DNA of 64,000 nucleotides. Source: Andrena cerasifolii (taxonomy: Eukaryota; Arthropoda; Insecta; Hymenoptera; Andrenidae). The translations under genes were made by a program, and so were the position numbers. Of the stretch, positions 30,984 to 45,900 are shown piece by piece (position 1 is the stretch's first letter; the number at the start of each line of letters is the position of its first letter). The DNA lies in assembly GCF_050908995.1 (NCBI RefSeq), contig NC_135119.1, positions 23,651,001 through 23,715,000 on the forward strand, read 5' to 3'. The notes below the pieces were generated by a model. That model was not told the origin of the DNA and did no database searches. It saw nothing but the letters and a program-made list of their open reading frames with translations.

Positions 30984-33900
30984 ATGCTTCTGCTAGCGAG
31001 CTTGGTCGCCTGTTTGGCTCTCCTCGCCTTATACGCGGGCCCCGTATCCCTCGTGCAGCTGCTCGTGGTCGTTCTCGTCGCGTACTTAGTCTCCGGCGGA
31101 CGGTTCAAATGGTTCTACGTCACCTTCATGACCCTGCCCAGGGACTTCAAGTGAGTAAACCCGTATCCGTCTCAGTTACCACCGTCTCACCTGAACCCCC
31201 TGATCCTCGCCGAACCGGAGGCTGGGTCATTCCTCTCCCGTGGTCGCGTTGCGCCTCTGTATCCGGGACTCCTCTCGCCGTCTCATCAACCGCGTCATTC
31301 TCTCTCAAATACGAATTCAGCCGAATGCGAAAGCAGGTCGAATGAGTGCGCGGAGCTGCTCGCAGAACTCACGCGCTACGGTGAACCGATGGGCACATGG
31401 TTACCGAGGGATGATAACGTTCGGGAGATTCGTAATATTTCGGCGACATTCGGCGCGACGATATATATACGTGACCTTGCTGTGTGACGTAGGTCACGGG
31501 CGGTTTTTCTTGGAGTAGTTCTCGGGCTTCGTGTTTACAGAGCGAATCGAATTATGGGAATGACGAAAACAGTGGATATTTGGCCATCTTCGTGCGAGCA
31601 GCTTTTGGCCAATCGAACAGCTGACCGTTCGAATATGCGAGGCCGTGTGGTTGCAGCGAACGTTCCGTTTTTCTTTCTGCAAACGTTTATCCGCGGAGAA
31701 CGCTAGAGAGGATAACGTACGTGTGACAAACACGTTAATACTTCGAGGGCTTAATGTCGCCATTGCCTTATCCCGAAGTGGACGTTCAGGTTTTGCGGTG
31801 GTGCCTGTGCTGCTTGGCAGGTCGAACGTGCATAACGGTTGAATCTTATTTTTCACTCGCTTGCGATCGGCGCACATAACTTGGAAATGATGGATATTTT
31901 AGAAAATGCATTCTCTTCGTTTTTAACCGACTTCAAAAAGGAGGAGGTTATAGGTTCGACCCGTATGTATTTTTTTTTGTTTGTCCCCGCATAACTTCTC
32001 AGCATATGGACCGATTTTGACGATCTTTTTTTTATTCGAAAGAGGGCGCTGCCTCGGTAGTCCAATCATGCACTGCGTCAACATTGGCCCAATATTTTGC
32101 CAGTTCTGGTTAATAATATAGACTATTGTCACCTAATTATTATTTTATGTACGTACGCAAATATCTCCTCAGCATGTTGTGTAAATATATACAAAACTAA
32201 ACAGTTAAAAATAAACAAATTTAAAAAAAATTAAAACCGAGTTCAAAGTAATAAAAATGCGCTAAAAAGTAAAAAATAATTTTGTCCCTTATTTAATTTA
32301 CGACTCTCGTATTTTTTAAGTCGACGCCAGATTTACACAGTGCAAATGATGAGGCGCCGACGAATTTTATTATTTTTGCTTTTCCTTGACGCGCGTCATT
32401 GTTTACTATAAAATTATACAACTTCGGCGCCATTGCCGACAGAATCTCATATTTGAAGAGTTTTCAATTACACAGAAGGATTTACAATTTATTCTTTTGG
32501 AAATTATTAAGTAAGGACCATTGACAGTTTGTATTCACTTAACAAACAATACTAATTCAACTTGATTATTAAGTTAATGTACGTTTTCTATTCATTCTAC
32601 CAATCGATTTAACATTCCGATGTACATAGAACGTGAATGTAGATATTTATGCAATTGAATAGGATTACAGTGTAATTGCGAAGTTCAGGGAGAAATTTGT
32701 ATACCAGTCTCGTATGTTTAGTCTAGTCCGCGGTTAGTCGGTGACGGCAGCGGTGAATATATGTACATATACGCGACGTTTGCTATATAGATCGTTAAGG
32801 AAAAAAGTGTGACCATCCGTTTTTTGCTTGTCACGATACATTAAACGTATAAACGCATGTGATGTACAGGGTGGTCACTAAATCGCGATACCACCTGCCA
32901 TATCGTAACTCGTGAAAAAAAAAAAATACAGAACATGTATCTTTTATTGATAATTTAGTTTTCAAAACATTCATACTTGTTTACTTGTGGAACCACATTG
33001 GACTAACTCGCATTAAGCGATTAAAAATTTAAAAATAAGTTAAAAAAATTTAAAAATTAATTCGTAAAAGATCAGAACAAAAAGTAAACCTTTGTTTACA
33101 ACAACATGGACAGTTTTCGTGCGAAACAATTTTTGGAACTTACAGTACAATTACAAACCGTATCTACTGTTATATGTCTACATCATAGTATCATTATTTT
33201 CACAAAAGTTGTTTTATATTCTTTACTTGCTTTGTCATGAGGATTTATCTTCCCGTTAGTTGCAGCTACGCGATTCATTGAATATCTTACTGTACGCTCA
33301 TGATTTATCAAATTAACGGTCAAAGTTTAACATCGGATCTCTTCCGGGAAAATTGACTTTTAAAGCATCACGATCACCTATTACGCTCGCTATACGGTAA
33401 TGACATTTAAATGATTGTAAGGTACGTATTTGTATGCATATGAAATAGATACGCCGCGGCAAACGATAGACTTTCAGCTCATCAGGGACGGCGAGAAGTC
33501 GATAGACGATTTTTAAGAATTCACATTAGCATCACTTTATCTATATAATTAAGGAGGGACACCACTGTGACGGCCGGGAAAGTAAGCCATTTTTATGATT
33601 TTTTTTCAGGATTAATATACAGTTTTCATAGAAAAATTTTATTACCCACCTTTAGTACGCTGTCTTAAGAGACTATACAAAAAAAATAAATAGGAAAACA
33701 TCCATAAATTTTAATATATTAATTAATCTTCTAGACCCCCCACGCGAGCTGGTCGAAAGTGTAACTATGGAACAGCAGGTCCGAAATCAAATTTATTTTT
33801 TTTTTTATAAACTATATGAGTGTAGTTTCCGCTGTACGTAGCGATTTCTTAAACAAATTATTTTTGTAAAAATGGCGCGCTTTACAAGAAAAGTCAAAAA

Positions 33901-36900
33901 TCCTCGAATAAGATGGACAGTTTTTCGAGCGTATTTCAAAAAATTTGTTTTCAATCAAAGAATCCGTACGTACAACGGAAACTACACTCATATAGTTTAT
34001 AAAAAAAAAATGAAATTTGATTTCAGACCTGCTGTTCCATAGTTACACCTTCGACCAGCTCGCGTGTGGGGGTTTAGAAGATTAATTAATATATTAAAAC
34101 TTATGAATGTTTTTCTGTATATTTTTTTTCTATAGTCTCTTAAGACAGCGTACTAAAGGTAGGTAATACAAATTTCAATGAAAGCTGTGAATTATTCCTA
34201 AAAATAAATCCTAAAAATGGCTTACTTTTCCGGCGGTCACAGTGGTGTTCCCCCTTAACTGAACGGGTGAACTTTTACGTCCCCTCCCGCTTTCTCCTTT
34301 TCCAACAATTCTCATTATATCGAATTTGTATTGCACCACTGGTGGGCCGTTTTATCGCGCTTTTATCGCACCCTGCGTTTTCTCCGGAAAATTATTTATA
34401 GACCTTAGTCATCATTCACCGTAATCGTGATTTAATAGACGACCTATTAGGGAGCAACATTAGCGAAGCTACTAGAAAATTGCGATTAGAAAGTCTAGAA
34501 CTGGGTAATAAATAATGGACCAAATATTCAACAGTAAATTACGTACTTGTTTAGGCAAACGTTTCATTCGTTGATCGAATCTCTAGTAATCAGTAGATTC
34601 TATACATTAAAAGTTTGCAATATTCCCTTGGCAGAATTGAACTGTACAAGTCTATAAATAGTTAGACGTGAATGGTGAGATTTGATAAAAAATAATCGTG
34701 GCAACATAACGTCAGTAATCTACCGCCAAACGTATTTTCGGTCTTGCTGCGTCTCTTTCAAGCTTTTCGAGTGAAAGGAGTTGCAGGCAATCTCTGCAAA
34801 GTAGTTGCAAAAATTCTCGTCGCGTCTGGCGTTAGAACAAACAATGAATATTCAATCGCGAGCTTCGCAGCGGCATCGAGCGATTAAAATTTCGCAAGAT
34901 TATATCAGCTATCGATTATCGCATTTTAACCTTGTGCTCTTATATCTCATTAAAAATCGAGAATAGGTATCCCATGGCCGGGGCGTAAAAAATGAGCGTT
35001 AAACGAGCGTAAGTTACGCAGCATCTAGCGTAGCGCGTAGAGAAGTATAATCTGTTCTCGCGACAAAATGCACGCAAGAATAAACAGAAATTTCTTGCCC
35101 TTGGCGCGGAGATTTTCCAAAGAGCCAAAGTGCGTCTTACAATTACTTCGCGGAGTAGAGAGTGTGCCCGCGAAATGAGCACGTATTTAAGTTTCGATAA
35201 TAAAAAGATAAGCATTCGGTGGTGAGATTAATTTGCATTCTTGAAATTATTACACTTTTCGTTTTGCTCGAGGGCAAGTACGTTTATTCAATTATCCACT
35301 CAACTGAAACGAACCGTAAAATATATTAAATTTGAGTTTATATGTAACTACTCTTCTCCTATTCAACTGTTTCAAGCTTCGAGACTTAAGGGGGGAGCCT
35401 GGTGTAACTAAATGAACGCGAGGCATTTTTCGGGATTTTTTTTTAAAGAAAGTATTTGATAGATCTTTCTGAAACTTTCAGGATATTGTATTAACAGGTT
35501 AAGGTATATAACAAAAAAAAAATTATTAAAAAAGAGCGGCAAATAACAAAGTTATGCCCAGTCCGTTGGCGACGCAAATATTGCACTGCGGGCAACGTAG
35601 CGTCTTTTGGTTTCATCTGAAACCAAAAATCGAACAATTTTCTTTTAGTTTATGAGTGTACGCACAGAATGAAGTAATTTGAAACTTAAAAGATGCAAAA
35701 TGAACAAATGGCGGCCTCTTGAATAGAAAGTTCACTGTTTCCAACGAAATTTTGCCTTAAATGTCTAAAAAAAAGTTATTTATTTAAACAATATCATTAT
35801 ACTAATAACTTAGTACTGTGAAGAAAATATTCACAAATATCCGTGCACAAGGCCAAGTCGATTGGTTGAATATTTTTGGAGTAATATTGCCCGCAAAGTG
35901 TGAAACTGTCGTTTCGAGAAAAACGCATTTAAAGTTTTGTGGTAGCCTGGCGCTCCGTAGCAAAACCGGCTATATCCGCTTTAATTTTTCGAATTTCGTT
36001 TTGCGGCTTTGGGAACATATTGTCGTGATGTTCAACTATTGATTTATGCAACAACAAAAAAAATCGATTTCTTCGATCCGCTACACCAGGCTCCCCCCTT
36101 AAACAAGTGCGTAGTTCATAAGTTCCTCCTACTTTAACAACCAAAAAAGATTCTCTCTTTATAAACAAGAAACTTATGCACCACAAACTATTTATTTTTT
36201 CCAATATTCATAAACGAAATAAATAATCCAGTTTGCCTTTATTCGTCGACAATATCAACTAGAGACCATGGTATGGTACGCGTAGTAAAAAGACACGTGT
36301 ACACGGGTACACGTGTATTACATATATCCGTACCTCGATCCGTGTAGCTTTTAGTACACGGGTACCCGTGCACTATTTCACGTGTATTTAAACACACGTG
36401 TATCAACGTATTTGTGTATTTTGATCAGAATTGGGCATTAACTACGGGAGAATGGGCAATGGCGGTCACTTAAGCAATAAGTGTAACAAAACCGAGTGAT
36501 GTTTTTCAATTTTAAGGATTATCGTTGCGTCTAAAAAGAAGCTCGCTTATTACCAGTAATGCCTTAATTTTTTGTATCAAAATAGGTAATCGATTAAATA
36601 AATCTTGTTAATTTTATAATTGTGTTATTAGTTACGATCTGAAAATTTGTGAAACCATACTTTCCGCATATTATTCTAGTAAATATATTTAAACACATTA
36701 ATTCTTTTATGAATTTCGCAATCCCCCAGAGTTCTGGGATATCTGTAGATATTAAAAATCAGACGAATCATAATACGGATACGTTAATATACGTGTATTT
36801 ATAAATACACGAGTATCTAAATTCACGTGTATTTAAATACACGTGAAATAGGGATCTCTAATATCAACTCACGATGGGACAGACTAGCGAATGCACCAGA

Positions 36901-39900
36901 AACAAGGGTGTCCGGAGACTTTTCTCCAGAGGGGGTCAGCTTTGGGATGATGGAGAAGAAAAATATACCTCTCTTGCTTTTTTATAGTGGCGCTTTAATT
37001 AAAAATTTAAAACCGAATTTTAAAAATATTCCCTTTTTAGTATAAACTTAATAAAGAACAGCTTTGAAAATTTAGGGATTTTTTCTCAAAAGCTGGGGGG
37101 GGCAACTGCCCCTTTTGCACCCCCCTCCGGACGCCCATGATCAGGAACTGTATCTGTGAGCTCCACTTAATATTAACACACGATAGATTACACGTAGAAA
37201 GTCACTAATAGCTTGCAACTACAGGAAGTCGTAATTATACGCATAGTGCCTACCAGAAACGGGATACCCACAGCAGAGCACTTTGCGTTGCTCTAAATAA
37301 CAGATTCCTTCTCAGCGTTTCTATAATAAAGAGCTTGTGTGAAGCAAGTACTCGTTTAAATTCAATCGTGAATGGCGAGCATCGATTCACTCTCGTCGCA
37401 TTACGAACATTTTGTAACACCGCTATCAGGCGCTTTATCCGGTCGATTATAAATATTTGTTAACACTGGAAGGCGGTGCGCGTGCCTCTCTCCGCTCGCT
37501 CATTTCCCACCGTGACGTATCGCACTCGGTGTACGTAGGTACGTCGCGGACTGCACACCGGCGATTCATTATCTAACCCTCGGCCGTGATAAACGAGAGA
37601 TTCCATTGAATCCTATATCGATAATATTTTCTGCAGCAGTGTTTCTCAATCTTTCTGACAAGGGAAAATCCCGAATCCAGGGATTCAAAAAATTCTGAAA
37701 CTTCGTGGATATATAGGGGATTTCCTCCTGATTGCAACGCATTTTTTTTTGCTGCCCGAAATCACACTAACGGGGTGAAATTAACCCCTGAAGATTCGGC
37801 TACTTTTTGGATTTTATTTTCTAACTCGCAATCTGCAAGATATAGAAAAGAAATTTCAAGACAAAAGTTACTTCTTTTAATTAGATCTATCGAATGGTAA
37901 AAGTTTTATCAGTTGATTAAACAATTCGAAAAAAGTTATAAACAAATATTAATAATGTTTTCTAAAATTCGTTGTTTCACGTGAAATCTGAACTGGATGT
38001 TTATTAATTATGAAACAGCATAATCCATATTTTTTCCATACTTTTGTTGTATTGGGGAAATATGCTTCTCGACAATCGAATAACTTTTGGATCCTATTGC
38101 AATGTACCTTAAGGGGGTATACCCGTTTGAACCCTCGGAAAATGTATACATTTTGTGGATTTTTTTACAAGTCAACGGTTTGATGCAGATTTCCCGTTTT
38201 TTAACTATGTTTACATAGTATTATGAACTACTTATAAAAAAAGTTTCAGTTAAAAAACTATTGTTTTTCGGAAGTTACGGATACATGTCCGAAAGTCTCT
38301 CGATTTTAGACGGCTAAACGGTGGCCCTAAAAACTCGCGCTACGTTCAACCAATTTACTTCAAATTTTGCATGCAGAATCATAATAAGATTCCACATCGT
38401 CCAACGAAGGCGATTTTGAAAATTTTGAAAAATAAAGAAATGGTGAGAGATCAAAGGTAAAGTTAAATTTTTCTAAGAGAAAAATCCACCTTTTTCCTTT
38501 ATAAATAATAAACGGGGAATCGAAATAAAAAAAGCCTTCGTTGGACGATGCGGAATCTTATTATGATTCTGCATGCAAAATTGGAAGTGAATTGGTTGAA
38601 CGTAGCGCGAGTTTTTAGGGCCACCGTTTAGCCGTCTAAAATCGAGAGACTTTCGGACATGTATCCGTAACTTCCGAAAAACAATAGTTTTTTAACTGAA
38701 ACTTTTTTTATAAGTAGTTCATAATACTATGTAAACATAGTTAAAAAACGGGAAATCTGCATCAAACCGTTGACTTGTAAAAAAATCCACAAAATGTATA
38801 CATTTTCCGAGGGTTCAAACGGGTATACCCCCTTAAAGGGGAACGCCACTATGCTGGCCGGAAAAGTAAGACATATTTAAGAATTTTTTTCAGGAATAAT
38901 TTACAGTTCTCATACAAAAATTGTATTACCTATCTGTAGTACGCTGCCTTAAGAGACTATACAAAAAAAAAAAAAAAAAAAATAGAAGACATCCATAAAT
39001 TTTAATTTACTAATTAATCTTCTAGACCCCCAACGCGAGCTGGTCGAATGTGTAACCATGGAACAGCAGGTCCGAAATTAAATTTCATTTTTTTTTTATG
39101 AACTATGTGAGTGCAGTTTGTAAGAGGCGACACTCCGAGCGGTATCTTTGAAGTTCTTCGTTGGCTGGTCCCTTTAAATTGGTTGTATAGGCAGCTGTAT
39201 ATCCTCGTCTTACTATCGCCACTTGTTAATCCCTCCATTTCGATTACCGAATGGACATTTAAATTACTTGTGCATTTCGAATCTCTCTAAAATTGGTTTC
39301 GTCAGTGTGTCGCCTCTTAGTATACCTTCTCTTTGCTTCAGCGTCGAAGACACCATACAGATTTCTTGTCTACTAATTTGCATCCCGTGTATCACTTTTA
39401 ACGCGCCGTCGCCTAGAAATCCGGGCAAGCATGACGCATCAAATTCTGATCCGCATCGAAAATATCTCTGAAAAATATATCATCATATCGCATCTGAAAA
39501 TATATCTGAGCAGATTATTCCTAAACACTGTGGCTCTCAAGTATCAGCTTGCCGAAATCGAAGGAAGCTTATAATCTGTACCTATTCAGCGATTTACGGT
39601 ACAGCGAGCGAAATGGTCCTACCGTCTGCACAGTAGTTCAGTTTGCAGCTGCAACAGTGGCATTGCCACCGATAAAAATGCAATTTCTTCAGCGCGTTTG
39701 CAAAGTACTTATTGAACTTCGATCGCGTTGGTACAATTAGCAGAAGGAATCAGGATTATGTACACAGTTCACGCGGTTATCCTTCTTTTAATTCAAACGG
39801 TGCGATCTTAGAGGATATATGCTCTAAGGAATCGATGCAATCGGAACGCATTCCTCTTCGCGATTGATCGATAAAAAAGTTTTAACCCTTAACTGGAATA

Positions 39901-42900
39901 CTGTTTTTGGCAAACGTGACTGGTATACCGGGGTCGTGGCAGACCCCAAATAAAAAAGGGCACAGAAATTTGTAAAGTCGACGCTAGGGCAACCACTATG
40001 AATATTTTCATCTTTAGGTTAAACTATTATTATAAAATTAATTAGAAATTCAGTTTACCAACTTAGACAACCGAAAATTGTACATCGAACTTTGGGTGCT
40101 TGGGGTCACGAGCGACCCCAGGATACCAGTTAAGGGTTAATCCAAGTTGCCTACTTTACGTGCTTGATCTCTGCAAAGACAGCTACCTACACTATTAAAT
40201 CGCAACTTCGATCGGCGCTTAGAGGTACCATGATTACCGATTTATTTTTTGCATTATACGTTTCTCTACTTAACCCCTTTAGTGCCAGGCGAAAAAGAGG
40301 TGCCTATGCGATAATAACCGGCCGAATTTGACGGTTTTACTAGGGTTTGGGAAAACGCTCATAAAATCCAAACAAGAAACAATATTTACACGATTAAAAA
40401 ATCAGTATATTAAGAACGAAATAGAGAACAAAACAGTGACACTAGTTTTTCTATTTTCATTGAAAATTATATAAATAACAGAGGTATAAAAGATCACAAA
40501 GAAAGTAAAAGTCCAGTTCTCTCTTACAAAACGTATTTGCACATACAAAAGTCATCTTTCCATCATAATTTTATATAGACCATTTATTGCAAAGTATATA
40601 CTTTGCATTTCCGATATATTTTGTAACAGGATAAATAATATTACATAACAAACATAAAAAATAACTCGAAGGTACATGGTAAGCGCCGGACGGATTTTTA
40701 GTCGTCGTCCACAAAGAGTTAAAAAGAAAAACTATTTTTTTAATTCTCTCGTAATGAAATTAGACCATTTATAACGTATTATAAATTCATTTTCCGCAAT
40801 CATCTCCCGCAATGCGAATAGTAAAGCGCTGTAAGGCGCGGGCCGATATATCGGTCTCCGGCACTAAAAGGGTTAATACACACTTTTGTATTTGCCGCAA
40901 ATGATTTTCATTATGGTTGGTGGGCATAGTTTAATCGGCGCATCGGGGAAGGACGTTCGCAATTCCAATCGCAGTCCCACGAGGCAGATATCGCGCCGTG
41001 CGGTTTATATGCCATTGCGTAAGACTGATATTAATTACGGTCACCTGTGATAAGCTCGATCTCTGTTACCTGGATCCTTTTCTGCGGTGCGTTAGCGGCT
41101 TCCTGCTGCAGCTGCAACTTGTGTTTCATTTGTCGATATTTTTACATTAGTTGGTATGTCTCTTTTCTTTAGTCTCGTGCACTCTCGTTTAAGGGGTTAC
41201 GCCACCCTGAGACGCTCGAAACAGCACTAAACTAGACGAATTTTTTTTACTGATACTACGAGGTTGAAAATTATTTATTTTCTTCTTATGGGTAGAGCAT
41301 GTATTAGTGCATATACTGTATAAATACTGTACAAAAATATTAAAAAATGACCGAGTTATTCGTTCTCCCGCGAAGCTCGTCCGCCGTTACACGCGTGACT
41401 AACCGAACAAATTATAACGAACATGTTCGTCTGAAATCAAAAACCCGATGATTTTCGTGTTCCTTAATAAAATACCTACGATGCAGCATAGGGATTTGAG
41501 AGAAAAAAATTTATTGCAGAAATGAGAGCAAAGGGAAAAAATTATACGTTTTTCACACGAAAAAACGAATTTAAACCATTAATTTTAAAATAAAAAAGTA
41601 ATGTTTCATTTTGCACAAATTTTGTATTAAATAAATAAATCCATTATATTTAATATCTGCTTTTTCATTTGTACAAGGTTTGTGCAAATTAGACAGGAAT
41701 GGACAATTAGTTAAAGGTTCCTTGTGTTTTTGATAAAAATTATCAACATTGTTCCAAAAATATAAATTTTGTAATATTTTCTTCAATTTGTTGAGAATTC
41801 TCGAGAAGTTGATCTGATTTCTGATTTCTCGAGAAACAAAAAATATCGAGAAATCAGGAACTACTACCTGACACCGTGGTGCGTTTAATTTGAGGAGATA
41901 TAAGAATTTAACATAATGAAGAATTTGAGACAAGGAAGTGAGACGAATTTGAAATGCCTGAGTCAGATATTATTACAAACAGTTTTTGCGCGTTAAAATG
42001 GAAACGCAAACGTAGTGTCTGTGTACATTCTCATTCCACTTTCGCATTCCTGTTGAAATGGGTAATTGTATAGCAGCCACACAAAGTCTTTGCCCATATT
42101 TAACAGAATATATGAATGCAGAATTAACCAGTTGCCTACATGCACGCATTATCTAATCATCTATGCAGCTACGTAAAATCTATATGTACAGGGTAAACTA
42201 TACAATGACTGGCACCCTAAGCAGAAGTCCGAATTGGAATGTCTATATTTTTTTGCCAAATTTTTATATGGTCTTCATTTTCAGGTATCATAAATCATTA
42301 TGGATTTCTCTTTAAAACAAAACGTCTTGAGTACCTATTAAGTCTTTTATTTTAAAAATATTCAATAACAAACAAAAATAGGCATAAAAGCACAACCATT
42401 GGCACCCTAAAATTTGAGATTACATAGAAAAACATATGTAGTTAAAAACGAAGTTTCAAGTGTTTAAACAGACTATTTCATTCGCTATTAAATACCCACG
42501 ACACTTACTAAATCTATATTTCAATCCATTACTTAGTTATAAAGCGACAAAATATACTCACCTACCCCTTATCAAAATTTTAAGAAAACACCTAAAACTC
42601 AGCTCTTTGTCCCACTTTGTGGTGTTGCCAGATGTAAAATGTGTGGTTCAACTATTGAACTTTGCAGTGTTATAGTGAAAGAAAAATAAGAAATTGTGAA
42701 AAAGTACTTTCTAAGCTTGTACTTCTTAACATTTGACTTTTTAATCAGTTGTGCAGTTTACCCTAGCCCCGATCACTGGCGAATCACTTGAAACGGTGTC
42801 CGCAGCGCGCAGATTTCTTTCATTGCTTTAACTGGTCCATTGAGTCGGCCAGGCACTTACATTTCCCTCTAGATGCATTTAGATTCGGCTTGTCGCACAA

Positions 42901-45900
42901 TTCAATCACCGCAGTGAAACCCCCAAGTCACCGGGTAACTTCGCGTATCATCGTCGCGTAAAATATAGGTAGCTATACTTTTGCATTTCACGTATTAACA
43001 GGCTCAGAGTTTGTTGAATGATTTGCGAAGAAGCTCGAACGATTAAATCGTGACGTATTTAATTTAGGAGCAGTCAGAAAACTTGAGAATCATTTTAACA
43101 TTACTGATTTTCCTTTTTATTTATTTATTATGTGTAATAACCCTTGGCACATTATAGTGACATGAAACGTCATTATACATATGTTTATTATACGTGTTCT
43201 TAGCAGATGTAAGTAATAACGCCTCCCTGTTCGTTTCAGAGCCATCACAAGGTATATTAAGCTCCTTTGGATCATTCGATGTCACCAGAGGAAGGACCGC
43301 TCCGTCGCAGACGTATTTCGGCAGCAAGTCAATCGGCACCCCAATAAAGTTTGTTTAATTTGCGAAGATGAAGAATGGACGTTTCAGCAGGTGAGTCGAA
43401 TTAGCTACACTGGCGTTCAAAAGTATCCGGACACTTGGTTTAAGGGGATGCCCTCGTCTAGAAGGCTAATTTTTTACCTTTCTTTAAGGGCGATGCAGAA
43501 AGAAGCTACACAGTTTTCACCGATGAGCATTATCTACGCGAATTTATTAACATTTCACTTAGTTGTAAAAAAAATTTCAGCCATATGTAATAGTAATTAA
43601 TGAAGATATGGGTCATCTCGTAAAGCGTGTGCAAAAAAAAGTTGCCCCATGGTACACACGATTCCGGCTGTTCCACTGATCCGAAACGAAAAAACCAAAC
43701 GGATTCTTAATCAGTAAGAGTGTGGCTGTAGCTGGTAGCAGATTTATGAAAATAAATTAAAAAATCACAAAATGGCGGGACTTTGAAGTTAAAACTCGTT
43801 TTGTCCGTGTTTTTTTCGTCTTCGAACGGTCTTAAATTTGTGAAAAAAAACTATTTCGCCTTGATTCTGCTAGCGGCTAGAATTATATGTTTTCTGAAGG
43901 TGTACGAAAAAGATGGACCAGATTGGCCCAGTAGAAGTTGAGATATCGTGTGTAACGTCTTGAAAAACATCGTTTTGAAAAAAACCCATATCTCCATTAA
44001 TTATTATTATATACGACTGAATTTTTTTTTACAAGTCACTGAAATGTTAGTAAATACGTGTGGATAATGCTTATCGGTAAAAGTTGCGTAATTTTGCTGT
44101 GGCTCGTCCATAAAGAGAATAGAGGATCTCGTCTCTCTAGACGAGAATTCCCCTTTAAACTCAAAGTCGTTTAAAATGCGATTGTAGCTAAGCAACATTA
44201 TTTTTGTCATTCTTTCCTTCACGTATATATGTATATTCTAAAAATATTTACTCACTCATTATTTCTAGTTATTTGTAATTATTGTTTGCTTGCTTTTGTA
44301 CGTAAATAAAAATACAGGCGTTCTCGGTAAAGTTTAATTCTTTTTAAACTCTTTCTCTTTTCAACGAGCAGAATATGTTGATGTAGAAAAAAAATGACGT
44401 TACTAATCAACGTTATAAGTACTTTGCAAGTTCTTTTACAAACGTTCACCGACCCGGAGGTGTGGATTCGTCTCTAAGGGTGCCTTTATGTTGGAGCTGC
44501 GATAAACGATCAGAGGGACGATAAGAGCGAGATGACTGTATAGATGACCAACGATAAAAGCGTCGAGAAAGAAATATTTCTCTTTCTTCGCTATTATCGC
44601 AGCTCCAACACATAAACGTACCCTTAGAGGAGGGACCATCGCTTTTTTAGCACGCACCACTCACAGAAACATGTGTTCTATTTCGCACTGGCGAAAAACT
44701 TGGTACCTTCCAGTAGAATTAAAATGGTAATTTTATTAGATTTTATTACGCGATAGCTTGGAGATATTAAGCGTTACGACGAATCTAAGGAATTCAATCC
44801 CGGGATCCCGGCTGTTTTTTTAATTCCATTTTTATATTTTTCAGTTCAAGAAGTAATTTACGTTTTCAAAAATTCTCGAAATTCTCGGGATAAGTTATAA
44901 CTTGATCTATCAAATCCCGTGAGCTTTAGAATCGAATAAACGAGATTGAGTTCCCTAGACAGATCCCAACAATTGTCGTCGCCCTATCTTCATCTTTTGT
45001 TTTCGTTTCGAAAGAATGTTGTTCTGTGGCAATATCTGGCGGGGATCGCTAAGATAAGTTCAGGGAGTCCGAGTGCAAAGTACTTCAACTCGCTTACTGT
45101 TTTCAGCAATGCGTTCAGACATCTCTCAAGATAAAACATCCGCAAATTCACGAAACGATCTGACGACGAATGTTTACTGTCGATTTCGTTTACGCGAAAA
45201 ATGGCCCCGCTATTTGTGCCCCCACGGATTTGATAGGCGAATGTGCAGCGAGCAGACGCGGCAGACCCATTAACGGTCCTGTGGTATGCAGGAAAGACGG
45301 ATCATCGGGCTAGTTAGAGGAAAAAAATAGGAGATGTGGCTCCGAGGATAAAAGTGAAACGAGATAGCGTCAGCGATGACTAAATAAAGTATCGCCTTCT
45401 ATTAGCTCAGAAAATTGGACACACGGTTTTGACCTTCGTTGACCTTGAAACACTTCGGCCCGCGGGTCGTTCACCTCGCCTTGAGAGTCGGCACCGATCG
45501 CCTCGGTTGAAGGAACAAGAGTGGCTTGAATATCTTAAAGTTACCTGGATTGTTATCAGCCGACGCGAAACAAGTACAAAAAAACTGTAGAAACTTTCAA
45601 AGGGCGATGTGTTCCTCGCGATTCTGAAAATAGGGAAATTTCTGAAAAAGTCATCTGAATCTGTATCTAATAATATTCACACTTTTGCTAATTTGTTAAT
45701 ATTCAGATCTATATTTTGTCCATAATTTCTGTGACTGGTTACATTTTTTGCTACGCTAAAAATTCAATATTTGTGATAGGCAAGTAGGATAATAAATATC
45801 AGATGGAAACACCAATTTGCTTTTCAAAAGAACAGATTGCTTCGAAGGATTTATTTTTCTAAATTTCCCAGTGGACAGCTTTTTAATAAATTAATACATT

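Noticed and set aside
30403..31108. Minus-strand frames of 160 and 183 codons near the FATP start
   Set aside because: Low-complexity Ser, Arg, Thr and Val translations of GC-rich DNA; the plus-strand FATP exon explains the conserved part.
31940..31975. ggttcgaccc resembling a tRNA B box
   Set aside because: No A box, acceptor stem or anticodon arm at the right distance; it sits in an interspersed repeat.
41571..41933. 120-codon minus-strand frame in FATP intron 1
   Set aside because: Composition of AT-rich DNA, no domain, and it lies antisense in an intron full of repeats.
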